A stretch of 64,000 nucleotides of DNA from Endozoicomonas numazuensis (lineage in GTDB: Bacteria; Pseudomonadota; Gammaproteobacteria; Pseudomonadales; Endozoicomonadaceae), in NCBI RefSeq assembly GCF_000722635.1, contig NZ_JOKH01000001.1, forward strand, positions 1,555,182-1,619,181, in the 5' to 3' direction. Below, one piece after another: positions 8,180 through 15,178 of this stretch (position 1 is the first letter of the stretch; every line of letters begins with the position of its first letter). The notes beneath the pieces were generated by a model. That model was not told the origin of the DNA. It did no database searches and worked only from the letters and a program-made list of their open reading frames with translations. The translations under genes and the position numbers were made by a program.

Positions 8180-9326
8180 AGGAGCTTATTGAATGTTTAT
8201 AGCAGGTCAATGCCAGAAAGCTGAATAGCATCATCAGAGCGGTAGGCTGGATCATACTCTGATGATTCATTAGTCCTACAGTTGTTCCGGCCAGTCCACC
8301 GACACTGAAATTGAGAATGTTTCCTGAAACCACCAGGGTGCTGGTGCTTTCGGGAAACTCAGTTATGAGGCTGGCATTACCATTGGCACCAATGAAGGCC
8401 ATTGGAATGACGGCAAAAAGAATCAGGCATATAAATAATGGCAGGATGGCAAGGGTTGCCGAGAGAACAAGAGTAAACGTAATGAGCAACTGACTGTAAA
8501 TCCCCCATTTTAACAGTCGCTCCAAATGGATGGTTCGTACCAGCCAGGCATTAACAATACTGCCTCCAATCAGTGTCCCATTAATCAAAGTACTAAGCAG
8601 AACAAATTCTCCCAGGCTCAAAGAGATCAGATTTATGAAGATGTTCGCTTGGGAGCTAAGTAAGACCATAATGACCGAAAAGCTGAAACTGATGGCGAGA
8701 AGACGACTCAGAACCCCGGGTTTTTTCAGGATCTTACCAGGATGAACTTCAATACCCTGTGAAAAGCATTGAGGAGGAAAAGACAGGGATAAAAAAAGAA
8801 TCAGTATTAAACTACCCACAAGAGCTTGAGCCAGAAAAATGGTTTTCCACCCCCATGTCATCAATATGGCGCCGGATAGTGGTGATACGACCATCATGAC
8901 CCCCATTGAGGCGGTCATCAGAGAAAGGCGAGCAGACAGCAGATTTGAACTATACAGGGTTGAAACAGCTGTTATAGACAGGTTAGTGAGAAACCCCGCA
9001 GCTATCGATTGAAAAAAACGCAAGATCAAAAATAGATAAGTATTTTCAGCAAAAACTGTTCCTGCAGAGCCTACAATGTATCCGATCAATGCCAGTAGCG
9101 TCAGAGTATATCGATGCTTACGTGCGAAGCCGGAAGCCATCAGTCCAACGGCATGGCCCAGAATGAAAATACCCGTAGAGGCCATGACTGCAGAGGAAGA
9201 GTGACTGTAAAAGTTCATGATCTCCGGTAAAGCAGGAAAAACACTTTCCAGAGCAAAAGAGGCCAAAGAGGCTGCCATTAAAAAAAATAGAAAGTAGTTG
9301 GAGTGTGTATTCACGGGTGAGGTCAC
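8166..9326 (-). CDS. MFS transporter, DHA1-type exporter
   Basis: A 386-residue polytopic inner-membrane protein with about 12 hydrophobic segments. It has GHAVGLMASGFARKHRY after segment 2, a weak motif A, and an RFFQSIAAG sequence typical of the DHA1 group. The start is GTG at 9326 with GGGGAG seven bases upstream. It is divergent from the JmjC gene across a 56-bp gap, so both probably share a promoter region, and it converges with the VirK-like gene. Together with the MFS gene at 1728-2912 it brackets the peptide-modification-like genes, consistent with export of their product. Substrate unknown. Confidence 0.8.
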   Translation of the reverse strand: MTSPVNTHSNYFLFFLMAASLASFALESVFPALPEIMNFYSHSSSAVMASTGIFILGHAVGLMASGFARKHRYTLTLLALIGYIVGSAGTVFAENTYLFLILRFFQSIAAGFLTNLSITAVSTLYSSNLLSARLSLMTASMGVMMVVSPLSGAILMTWGWKTIFLAQALVGSLILILFLSLSFPPQCFSQGIEVHPGKILKKPGVLSRLLAISFSFSVIMVLLSSQANIFINLISLSLGEFVLLSTLINGTLIGGSIVNAWLVRTIHLERLLKWGIYSQLLITFTLVLSATLAILPLFICLILFAVIPMAFIGANGNASLITEFPESTSTLVVSGNILNFSVGGLAGTTVGLMNHQSMIQPTALMMLFSFLALTCYKHSISSFKAS

Positions 9327-9382
9327 AAAATGCTCCCCTCAGGGTTTGAATGATTAATCCAACTTAGGCAGCGGCTGTCTTC

Positions 9383-10402
9383 ATGCAACAAGTTATAACG
9401 ACCACTCATACCATTGACTCAGAATCTTTTATTCAATCTTTTCTGAACCCTCATCAACCGCTATTAATAAAAGCGTACGCTCCGGCTTCAACAAGTAAAA
9501 AACAGTTACAGTCTGTGGTCAGTCTGTTTGGTAGTCATCCCATGCAGGTCAAGATACCTTATATTGAACAGCTTCAGGCTCAGAGCAGTTTAGAACAAAA
9601 TCCAGAAGTCATGAGCCTGGAGGATTTTATTGTCCGGCTGGAACAAAGCCCCTCCTGTCGACAGTGCATGGTTGAGGAGCCTACACCAGCGAGTGTGCTT
9701 GAGCAGATTGGGATTCCTGATTTGACATGGGGCAGGGGAGTTGGCGAGCTGGTTTCCAACACCTTCGTTGCAGGAAAAGGAAATCATGCTCAACTGCATT
9801 TTGATTGTGACCAGCGGCATGTTCTTCTCATGCAGCTCTTCGGTCGTAAGCGAGTATTTCTTATACACCCAAAAGATTCTCCAAAACTTTTACCTGTTCT
9901 GAATCAGAGCTGGTGGATGCTTCAGAATATGGCTTTGGACTGTAAAAGACATTTGTTGTCCAGCTGTGAATACTGGGAGGTAGAGCTCGAGCCCGGGGAT
10001 ATGATCTATATCCCCATGATGTTCTGGCATCATATAGACTACCTGGATACGGGTGTTTCTGTTAATTTCAGGTTCGGTAACCGGCCTGAAAATACCTTCA
10101 TTAGCGAACACCTGCACAGAGACAGCTTTATACAACGATTGTCTTTATTTCTCGATTCCACCGATGATGATCTGGCAAGGCAGGCAATTATGACTGCTCT
10201 GAAGGAGAGGTTGAGTGAAAGCTACTCATCAGCTTTTGAAGCCTATTCATGTATCAGACAGAGGGCGAGTGAGCTTTGCCAGCTCTATTGTGAGGACTGG
10301 TCAGGGGAACAGTTCGTGCTCGACTATGAAGAGAGCATGGTCCGGGGTACTCCTGCTCTGATGAGAATTATTCAGGGCTTTTATCAGGGGCGGGTTGAAT
10401 GA
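9383..10402 (+). CDS. JmjC/cupin_8 domain protein, FIH-like Fe(II)/2-oxoglutarate hydroxylase
   Basis: A 339-residue protein with the full facial triad of the cupin_8/JmjC family: His139-Phe-Asp141 in LHFD and His216 in IPMMFWHHID. The segment GDMIYIPMMFWHHID closely resembles the corresponding part of human factor inhibiting HIF (FIH). It also has the LFGRKRVFLIHP strand that follows HxD in this family, and SVNFRFG after the distal His. These enzymes hydroxylate protein or peptide side chains with Fe(II), O2 and 2-oxoglutarate. The gene is divergent from an MFS exporter and close to a small peptide gene, so the peptide is an attractive substrate (inference). No clear Shine-Dalgarno sequence precedes the ATG. 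Confidence 0.85.
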   Translation: MQQVITTTHTIDSESFIQSFLNPHQPLLIKAYAPASTSKKQLQSVVSLFGSHPMQVKIPYIEQLQAQSSLEQNPEVMSLEDFIVRLEQSPSCRQCMVEEPTPASVLEQIGIPDLTWGRGVGELVSNTFVAGKGNHAQLHFDCDQRHVLLMQLFGRKRVFLIHPKDSPKLLPVLNQSWWMLQNMALDCKRHLLSSCEYWEVELEPGDMIYIPMMFWHHIDYLDTGVSVNFRFGNRPENTFISEHLHRDSFIQRLSLFLDSTDDDLARQAIMTALKERLSESYSSAFEAYSCIRQRASELCQLYCEDWSGEQFVLDYEESMVRGTPALMRIIQGFYQGRVE

Positions 10403-10436
10403 AAAAAGAGAGTGCAGCTCAGCGTTATTACTCATA

Positions 10437-10500
10437 CCGTTCGCACTGAGCCTGTCGAAGTGCATTACCAGCATCCTTCGACAAGCTCTGGATGAACGGA
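10437..10500. repeat. Dispersed palindromic repeat, copy 1 (TTCGACAGGCTCAG family)
   Basis: The inverted arms CCGTTCGCACTGAGCCTGTC and its diverged complement flank a short loop. The same hairpin recurs at 40405, 44016, 46073 and 54041. It lies between two converging genes, where it could act as a transcription end or RNA stabiliser. It resembles REP-type elements. Confidence 0.85.
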
Positions 10501-10544
10501 GCATGTATGTGTTTTAACGCTTGGCTGCTCCAGGTAAAAATGTT

Positions 10545-11708
10545 TTACCCTTTATCAGCGCTTACAATCCACATGGCATAGAACTGTGCACCACCACCAT
10601 AAGCATGACCCATAGCTGTTTTAGCACCGGGTACCTGGTGGTCACCACATTCGCCGCGAACCTGCTGAGCCGCTTCTGCGAAACGGATCATACCGGAAGC
10701 ACCGATGGGGTTAGACGACAAAACACCGCCGGATGGGTTCCAGGGTGTGTCACCGCCATCAATCAATGATGTGACATTATCCATGGTCAGCTTCCAGCCT
10801 TCACCTTCTTCGGCAAAGCCCAGGTTTTCCAGCCACATAGGCTCATACCAGGAGAAAGGTACATAGATTTCTGCACAGTCAATCTCTTTACGAGGATTGG
10901 TAATACCGGCTTGCTGATAAACGTCAGCAGCACACTGACGACCAGCCAGAGGGTTCACCTCTTCACGTTCTGCGAACATGGTGGGCTCGGAACGCATGGC
11001 GGTACCACGGATCCAGGCAGGTTTTTTGGGAGACTGTTCAGCCAGCTCTTCGTTAGCGATAACCATGGCACAGGCACCGTCGGAAGATGGGCAGGATTCC
11101 AGCATCCGGATCGGATCCCAGAGCATGCCAGAGTGTTCTACCTGTTCTTCGGTAATTTCACCCAGTTTGAGGTGAGCCAGAGGGTTCAGTGCACCGTGCA
11201 GACGATCTTTGGTCGCTACCCGAATACCCGTATTGTAGGGTGCATTACTGCGGCGCATATACTCACGAATAATGGGGGCAAAGTAACCTCCGGCGCCGGC
11301 ATTCAGGTGAGGTGAAAACGGCTGAGGGTTAGACAATGCCCACATGGCATTGGATTCTGACTGTTTCTCAAAAGCGACTGTCAAAATACGCTTGAACATA
11401 CCACTCTGTACATAAGACGCGGCTACAATAGCGGTTGACCCACCTACAGAGCCCGCAGTATGGACACGCAACATGGGTTTGCCGTTACAGCCCAGAGCGT
11501 CGGTCAAATAGGCTTCAGGCATAATAATGCCTTCAAACATATCGGGCGCTTTGCCCACTATCACGGCATCGATGTCGTCCCAGGTCAACTCTGCATCTTT
11601 CAAGGCGTTGACAGCGGCTTCTCGAACAAGGCCTGCAATAGAAACATCGGATCGTTTGGTTTGGTATTTGGTTTGTCCAACACCCACCACTGCTGCTAAT
11701 TCAGCCAT
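10545..11708 (-). CDS. Thiolase-superfamily protein, SCP2/Ltp-type (lipid-transfer thiolase-like)
   Basis: A 387-residue thiolase-fold protein beginning MAELAAVVGVGQTKY, as in the non-classical Ltp/SCP-x group. The classical N-terminal cysteine motif is replaced by HTAGSVGGS. SCPSSDGACAMV lies mid-protein and the C-terminal catalytic-loop histidine is in MGHAYGGGAQ. Such proteins catalyse thiolytic or retro-aldol C-C bond cleavage of branched acyl-CoAs, usually with a DUF35 partner. The start is ATG 11708, overlapping the upstream stop as TAATG; the frame extends further upstream but without support. It is the last gene of the leftward operon that includes racemase, hydratase and thiolase genes. 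The precise reaction is unknown; steroid side-chain cleavage is inferred from context. Confidence 0.82.
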   Translation of the reverse strand: MAELAAVVGVGQTKYQTKRSDVSIAGLVREAAVNALKDAELTWDDIDAVIVGKAPDMFEGIIMPEAYLTDALGCNGKPMLRVHTAGSVGGSTAIVAASYVQSGMFKRILTVAFEKQSESNAMWALSNPQPFSPHLNAGAGGYFAPIIREYMRRSNAPYNTGIRVATKDRLHGALNPLAHLKLGEITEEQVEHSGMLWDPIRMLESCPSSDGACAMVIANEELAEQSPKKPAWIRGTAMRSEPTMFAEREEVNPLAGRQCAADVYQQAGITNPRKEIDCAEIYVPFSWYEPMWLENLGFAEEGEGWKLTMDNVTSLIDGGDTPWNPSGGVLSSNPIGASGMIRFAEAAQQVRGECGDHQVPGAKTAMGHAYGGGAQFYAMWIVSADKG

Positions 11709-12766
11709 TATTCTGCCTCCAGTACCGTGACCATGTTGTGCTGCAAGCAAGGTCCGCTGGTGGCATGAGCAACACCGCGTTTTGCTTCCCCATTGATAAT
11801 GCGACGGGCGACTTCACCAATACGGTCAAGGCCTGCAGCCATCATGACATTACCGGCCAGAGGGCCACCGGAAGGGTTGACCACTGTATTGTCATCCAGA
11901 CCCAGTGCTTTTTTCAGGATGATTTCCTGATGACTGAACGGAGCATGAATTTCAGCAATATCCACCTTGGCAGACTTAACACCGACAGCTTCAGCAGCAA
12001 TGGCAGTCGATTCAGACATCGTCAGGTCACGGGCGCCAAAGTTATGGGTTTCAATGCGATGATCCATCGCTTTGATGACGGCGTAGGGCAGTCCCCATTC
12101 TTTGGCTTTTTCAACGGTGCAGATGATCATGGCTGACGCACCGTCTGAAACCGGAGGACAGTCATGTTTGCGAAGAGGTGCAATGTACTCTGGCTCTTCC
12201 AGCAACTGTTCTACTGAGTAGTCGCCAGACAGTTGAGCTTTGTTATTAGACTTGGCATTCGCTCGTGAACGACTGACGACTTCTGCCATGTCTTCTTCTG
12301 TCAGAACGCCTGCGTCGAGAGCTGCACGAGCCTGCATGGCATTCAAGCTGACCACATCTGGCCATAGTGGCGAGTAATAATAAGGGTCCAGCTGTTGAGA
12401 AAGAACCTGAGCCAGTTTACCGGGACTGGATTTTGCAAATCCGTAAATCAGGGCGGATTCGGCTGCACCCATGTTAATTTTCAGGATACTTTCGTACAGC
12501 GCCCAGGCTGCGTCCATTTCAACGTGGGATTCCTTGATAGGTGGCACAGCACCCAAGGCATCAACACCGGCAACAAAGGCAAAGGCAGCCCCTTGCAAAT
12601 AGTCACAGCTGCCTGAGCAGGTGAAGTCGACATCATGGATGTCTTTCAGTCCAGCATCTTTCAATACCTGTTTGACCACAGGCATGATCAGCTCGACTTC
12701 GTTATTGGCACCAGCATCCCGAACAATAGGGTTCTGTGCATAGGCTACAACGGCTATATCACGCAT
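11708..12766 (-). CDS. Thiolase-superfamily protein, second Ltp-type subunit
   Basis: A protein of about 352 residues starting MRDIAVVAYAQNP, with the thiolase fold recognisable from FTCSGSCDYLQG, the central PPVSDGASAMI block, EIHAPFSHQE and VVNPSGGPLAGN. The last is the variant of the thiolase NxxGG loop seen in acyl-CoA acetyltransferase-like proteins that pair with OB-fold partners. The start at 12766 is chosen for the GGGGAGAAG ribosome site directly upstream; it overlaps the upstream OB-fold gene by eight bases (ATGCGTGA). Its 3' end overlaps the next thiolase-like gene by one base. This tight three-gene coupling suggests a protein complex of two thiolase-like subunits and a DUF35 protein. 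Confidence 0.82.
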   Translation of the reverse strand: MRDIAVVAYAQNPIVRDAGANNEVELIMPVVKQVLKDAGLKDIHDVDFTCSGSCDYLQGAAFAFVAGVDALGAVPPIKESHVEMDAAWALYESILKINMGAAESALIYGFAKSSPGKLAQVLSQQLDPYYYSPLWPDVVSLNAMQARAALDAGVLTEEDMAEVVSRSRANAKSNNKAQLSGDYSVEQLLEEPEYIAPLRKHDCPPVSDGASAMIICTVEKAKEWGLPYAVIKAMDHRIETHNFGARDLTMSESTAIAAEAVGVKSAKVDIAEIHAPFSHQEIILKKALGLDDNTVVNPSGGPLAGNVMMAAGLDRIGEVARRIINGEAKRGVAHATSGPCLQHNMVTVLEAE

Positions 12767-13817
12767 CTTTCTTCTCCCCCTTTTCATTAGCTGAGGGCTG
12801 CTCATTAGCTGAGGGCTCATTAGCTGAGGGCTCATTAGCTGAGGGCTCTAACTTACCAATTTCTTCACGAGGAATATCGGGCTCGTCAATGGGTTGGAAG
12901 TAAGCGATGCTTTCCATTGCATGAGTCCACTCTTCTTCTGGCTTCCAGACAGCTTCTACGCGCATACCAATGCGAACATCGCTGTTGTCACAGCCGCTGA
13001 CTATGTGAAGGAAGGATTGATGGGTATCGTCAACCATCAGGTTTGCCACTACAAAAGGTGGTTTGATGGGGTTGCCGGGAATAGGGATAGAGATGATGGT
13101 GAATGATTGAACGGTAGCCTTGTTGGTCAGCTCTACGTTTTCATCATTAGCAACACCACAGGCTGGACATGAGCCACGAGGTGGTACATAAACAGCGGTG
13201 CATTCAGGGCACTTGCCGCCTGTGAGCTTGCCTTTCTTGATGTTGGAAAGGAAGGCCGCTGTCGCTTTACCTGCAGTGAAGTTGTACTCCAGATAAATAG
13301 GTGATTCGACACCGGTGACGGGCTCGAGATCAGCAGCTACAGCAGGTTTTTCTGCGACTTTACCTTCTTCGGATGCCGGTTCGAAACAGGCAATGTCGGT
13401 GATCAGTCCCTGGGTTTCATCAGCCCAGCGTACCTGTACTTTCATGCCCGTACTCATGGCCTCCTGACTGCCAGCGTCAACCATATGCAGCATGGGAACA
13501 TCGGTGCCGTCCAGCTGAATCAGGGCAAATGCGAAGGGTTTCTTCAGAAGATGCTTTTCATTCGGCTCATTGACCCACGACCAGGTTTTGACCACACCGG
13601 TTTCAGCCACATCAACAAAGTCAGTGATGGCTTCAGCCGTTTTGGGATCGTATTCCATCGGAGGCACATAAACCTTACCGTCACTGGCCTGGTTGCCAAT
13701 GAGTTTGCGCTCGCGCAGCCCGGTCAGGAATCGACCTACAACAGGGCCGGTAGAGCGGGTATAGGTGTAGCCGAGCGTAAATGCCTGGCTCAACACCTCT
13801 GGCTCATTTTGCGGCAT
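12759..13817 (-). CDS. Zn-ribbon/OB-fold (DUF35) protein with two OB-fold halves
   Basis: A 352-residue protein with two DUF35-like halves. The first (about residues 15-145) has the FLTGLRERKLIG helix and OB strands but its zinc-ribbon cysteines are missing. The second (about 175-320) has a normal ribbon, KCPECTAVYVPPRGSCPAC (CxxC...CxxC), followed by the OB-fold GNPIKPPFVVANL. DUF35 proteins bind acyl-CoA and partner thiolase-like enzymes, as in ChsH2-Ltp2. The C-terminus is a repeated SANEP tail encoded by a tandem repeat. The start is ATG 13817 with AAAGGAG eight bases upstream; a GTG nine bases earlier overlaps that site and is unlikely. It is translationally coupled to the two thiolase-like genes downstream. 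Confidence 0.88.
   Translation of the reverse strand: MPQNEPEVLSQAFTLGYTYTRSTGPVVGRFLTGLRERKLIGNQASDGKVYVPPMEYDPKTAEAITDFVDVAETGVVKTWSWVNEPNEKHLLKKPFAFALIQLDGTDVPMLHMVDAGSQEAMSTGMKVQVRWADETQGLITDIACFEPASEEGKVAEKPAVAADLEPVTGVESPIYLEYNFTAGKATAAFLSNIKKGKLTGGKCPECTAVYVPPRGSCPACGVANDENVELTNKATVQSFTIISIPIPGNPIKPPFVVANLMVDDTHQSFLHIVSGCDNSDVRIGMRVEAVWKPEEEWTHAMESIAYFQPIDEPDIPREEIGKLEPSANEPSANEPSANEQPSANEKGEKKDA
12784..12847. repeat. 15-bp coding tandem repeat (SANEP tail)
   Basis: About four units of TCATTAGCTGAGGGC, one interrupted by three extra bases, encode the repeated Glu-Pro-Ser-Ala-Asn tail of the OB-fold protein. The last unit lies just ahead of the start of the next gene in the operon. Copy number could vary by slippage without changing the frame. 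Confidence 0.9.
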
Positions 13818-13905
13818 ATTTATCACTCCTTTTTTTGTTTTTATCGTGAAAAATTTTTCATCGTTGCGATGAAAAACAAAATCTTCCGCTTATGATTTTC
13901 TAAAC

Positions 13906-13935
13906 TGCATTCCCGCGCGCCAACATGGGAATGCA
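13906..13935. repeat. Short palindrome TGCATTCCC...GGGAATGCA
   Basis: Nine-base arms TGCATTCCC and GGGAATGCA flank a 12-base loop in the 132-bp gap between the racemase and OB-fold genes. A related GGGAATGCAT arm occurs near 17388, so it belongs to a dispersed palindrome family. Confidence 0.6.
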
Positions 13936-13949
13936 TAGTCAACTTAAGT

Positions 13950-15074
13950 TCAGCTGAGTGCACCGGCATTTTTCAATGCCTGGATTTTGTCTGCTGAGAA
14001 GCCCCATTCATTGAGTACACTTTCGGTGTCCACACCGGCTGCTTTGGAGCCATGGCTTACCTCAGAAGGTGTACGGCTGAAGCGGGGGGCCGGAGCAGGC
14101 TGAGTCATACCATCAATCTCGATGTAAGTATTACGTGCGACATTGTGTGGGTGCTGTGGTGCTTCCAGGAAATCGAGGACAGGTGCAAAGCAAACGTCAG
14201 AGCCTTCCATCAGCTCACACCACTCTGCCTGAGTCTTGGTTTTGAAAATGACTTCCAGCTTTTCCTTGTATTCAGGCCAGCGAGCAGAGTTATGCTGGTC
14301 ACCAAACACACTGGGATCAAGGTTGGCTTTTTCAATCAGCAGGCTGTAGAACTGGGGTTCAATAGAACCCAGCGAAACGTATTTACCATCCTGAGTCTCG
14401 TAGGTGTCATAGAAATGAGCGCCACTGTCCAGCAGGTTGCTGCCTCTCTGGGTGCTCCAGATTCCCATGGCATGGAATGAGTTAAACATGGACATCAGGA
14501 GTGCAGAGCCATCGGTCATGGCGGCGTCTATCACCTGACCTTTGCCTGTTTTTTGTGCTTCCAGTAATCCTGCCAGCAGACCCACCGCCAGGAACATGGC
14601 ACCACCACCGTAATCGCCTACCAGGTTCAGGGGAGGAACAGGCTTTTCATGTTTGCGGCCGGTTGCGTACAAAGCCCCTGTGAGAGCGATATAGTTGATG
14701 TCATGACCTGCAGCCTGAGACAAAGGACCTGTCTGCCCCCAGCCAGTCATTCGACCATAAACCAGTTTAGGATTGCGCTTCTGGCAGTCTTCAGGACCTA
14801 CACCCAGTCGTTCGGCCACACCAGGACGGAAACCTTCAAAGACGGCGTCAGCACCTTCAACCAGATTCAGAAGGGTTTCGAGACCTTTTTTACTTTTCAG
14901 GTTCAGGGCTATGGATTTTTTCCCACGTCTTGTGACGTCTGGCATGACATGTTCGGAGCTGGCTCGTTCAATGACAATGACTTCTGCGCCCATGTCAGCG
15001 AGCAGCATGCCACAGAAAGGGCCTGGACCAATGCCAGCGAGCTCGATAATTTTAAAGCCTGTCAGGGGACCCAT
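13950..15074 (-). CDS. Alpha-methylacyl-CoA racemase (CoA-transferase family III)
   Basis: A 374-residue CaiB/BaiF-family protein. The catalytic pair of alpha-methylacyl-CoA racemase is present: His124 in [10 protein letters not shown] and Asp154 in [10 protein letters not shown], two residues off the numbering of the M. tuberculosis enzyme MCR (His126, Asp156, from memory). The enzyme interconverts 2R and 2S methyl-branched acyl-CoAs so that the 2S form can be oxidised by acyl-CoA dehydrogenases; sterol and C27 bile-acid side chains need this step. The start at ATG 15074 has GGAG about nine bases upstream; the frame extends five codons to a TTG. It lies in the leftward operon between the FadB-like and OB-fold genes, which supports a branched side-chain substrate. 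Confidence 0.9.
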   Translation of the reverse strand: MGPLTGFKIIELAGIGPGPFCGMLLADMGAEVIVIERASSEHVMPDVTRRGKKSIALNLKSKKGLETLLNLVEGADAVFEGFRPGVAERLGVGPEDCQKRNPKLVYGRMTGWGQTGPLSQAAGHDINYIALTGALYATGRKHEKPVPPLNLVGDYGGGAMFLAVGLLAGLLEAQKTGKGQVIDAAMTDGSALLMSMFNSFHAMGIWSTQRGSNLLDSGAHFYDTYETQDGKYVSLGSIEPQFYSLLIEKANLDPSVFGDQHNSARWPEYKEKLEVIFKTKTQAEWCELMEGSDVCFAPVLDFLEAPQHPHNVARNTYIEIDGMTQPAPAPRFSRTPSEVSHGSKAAGVDTESVLNEWGFSADKIQALKNAGALS

Positions 15075-15117
15075 TGTGTACGTCTCCAATTTTTATAGTT
15101 ATTTTGAGGCTGTCAAT

Positions 15118-15166
15118 CCCTCGGAGGTTGATCGAGATTTTATTCTCGATCAACCTCCTGTGAGGG
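15118..15166. other. Strong intercistronic hairpin
   Basis: Fifteen-base perfect arms (GGAGGTTGATCGAGA and complement) enclose a six-base loop and are extended by CCCTC/GAGGG with a small bulge. It lies in the gap between the FadB-like and racemase genes, both read leftward. No T-run follows on the minus strand, so it is more likely an mRNA-processing or stability element than a simple terminator. Confidence 0.75.
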
Positions 15167-15178
15167 CAAGCGAACAGG

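Noticed and set aside
15118-15166. Rho-independent terminator call
   Set aside because: No T-run follows on the coding strand and the flanking genes look co-transcribed.
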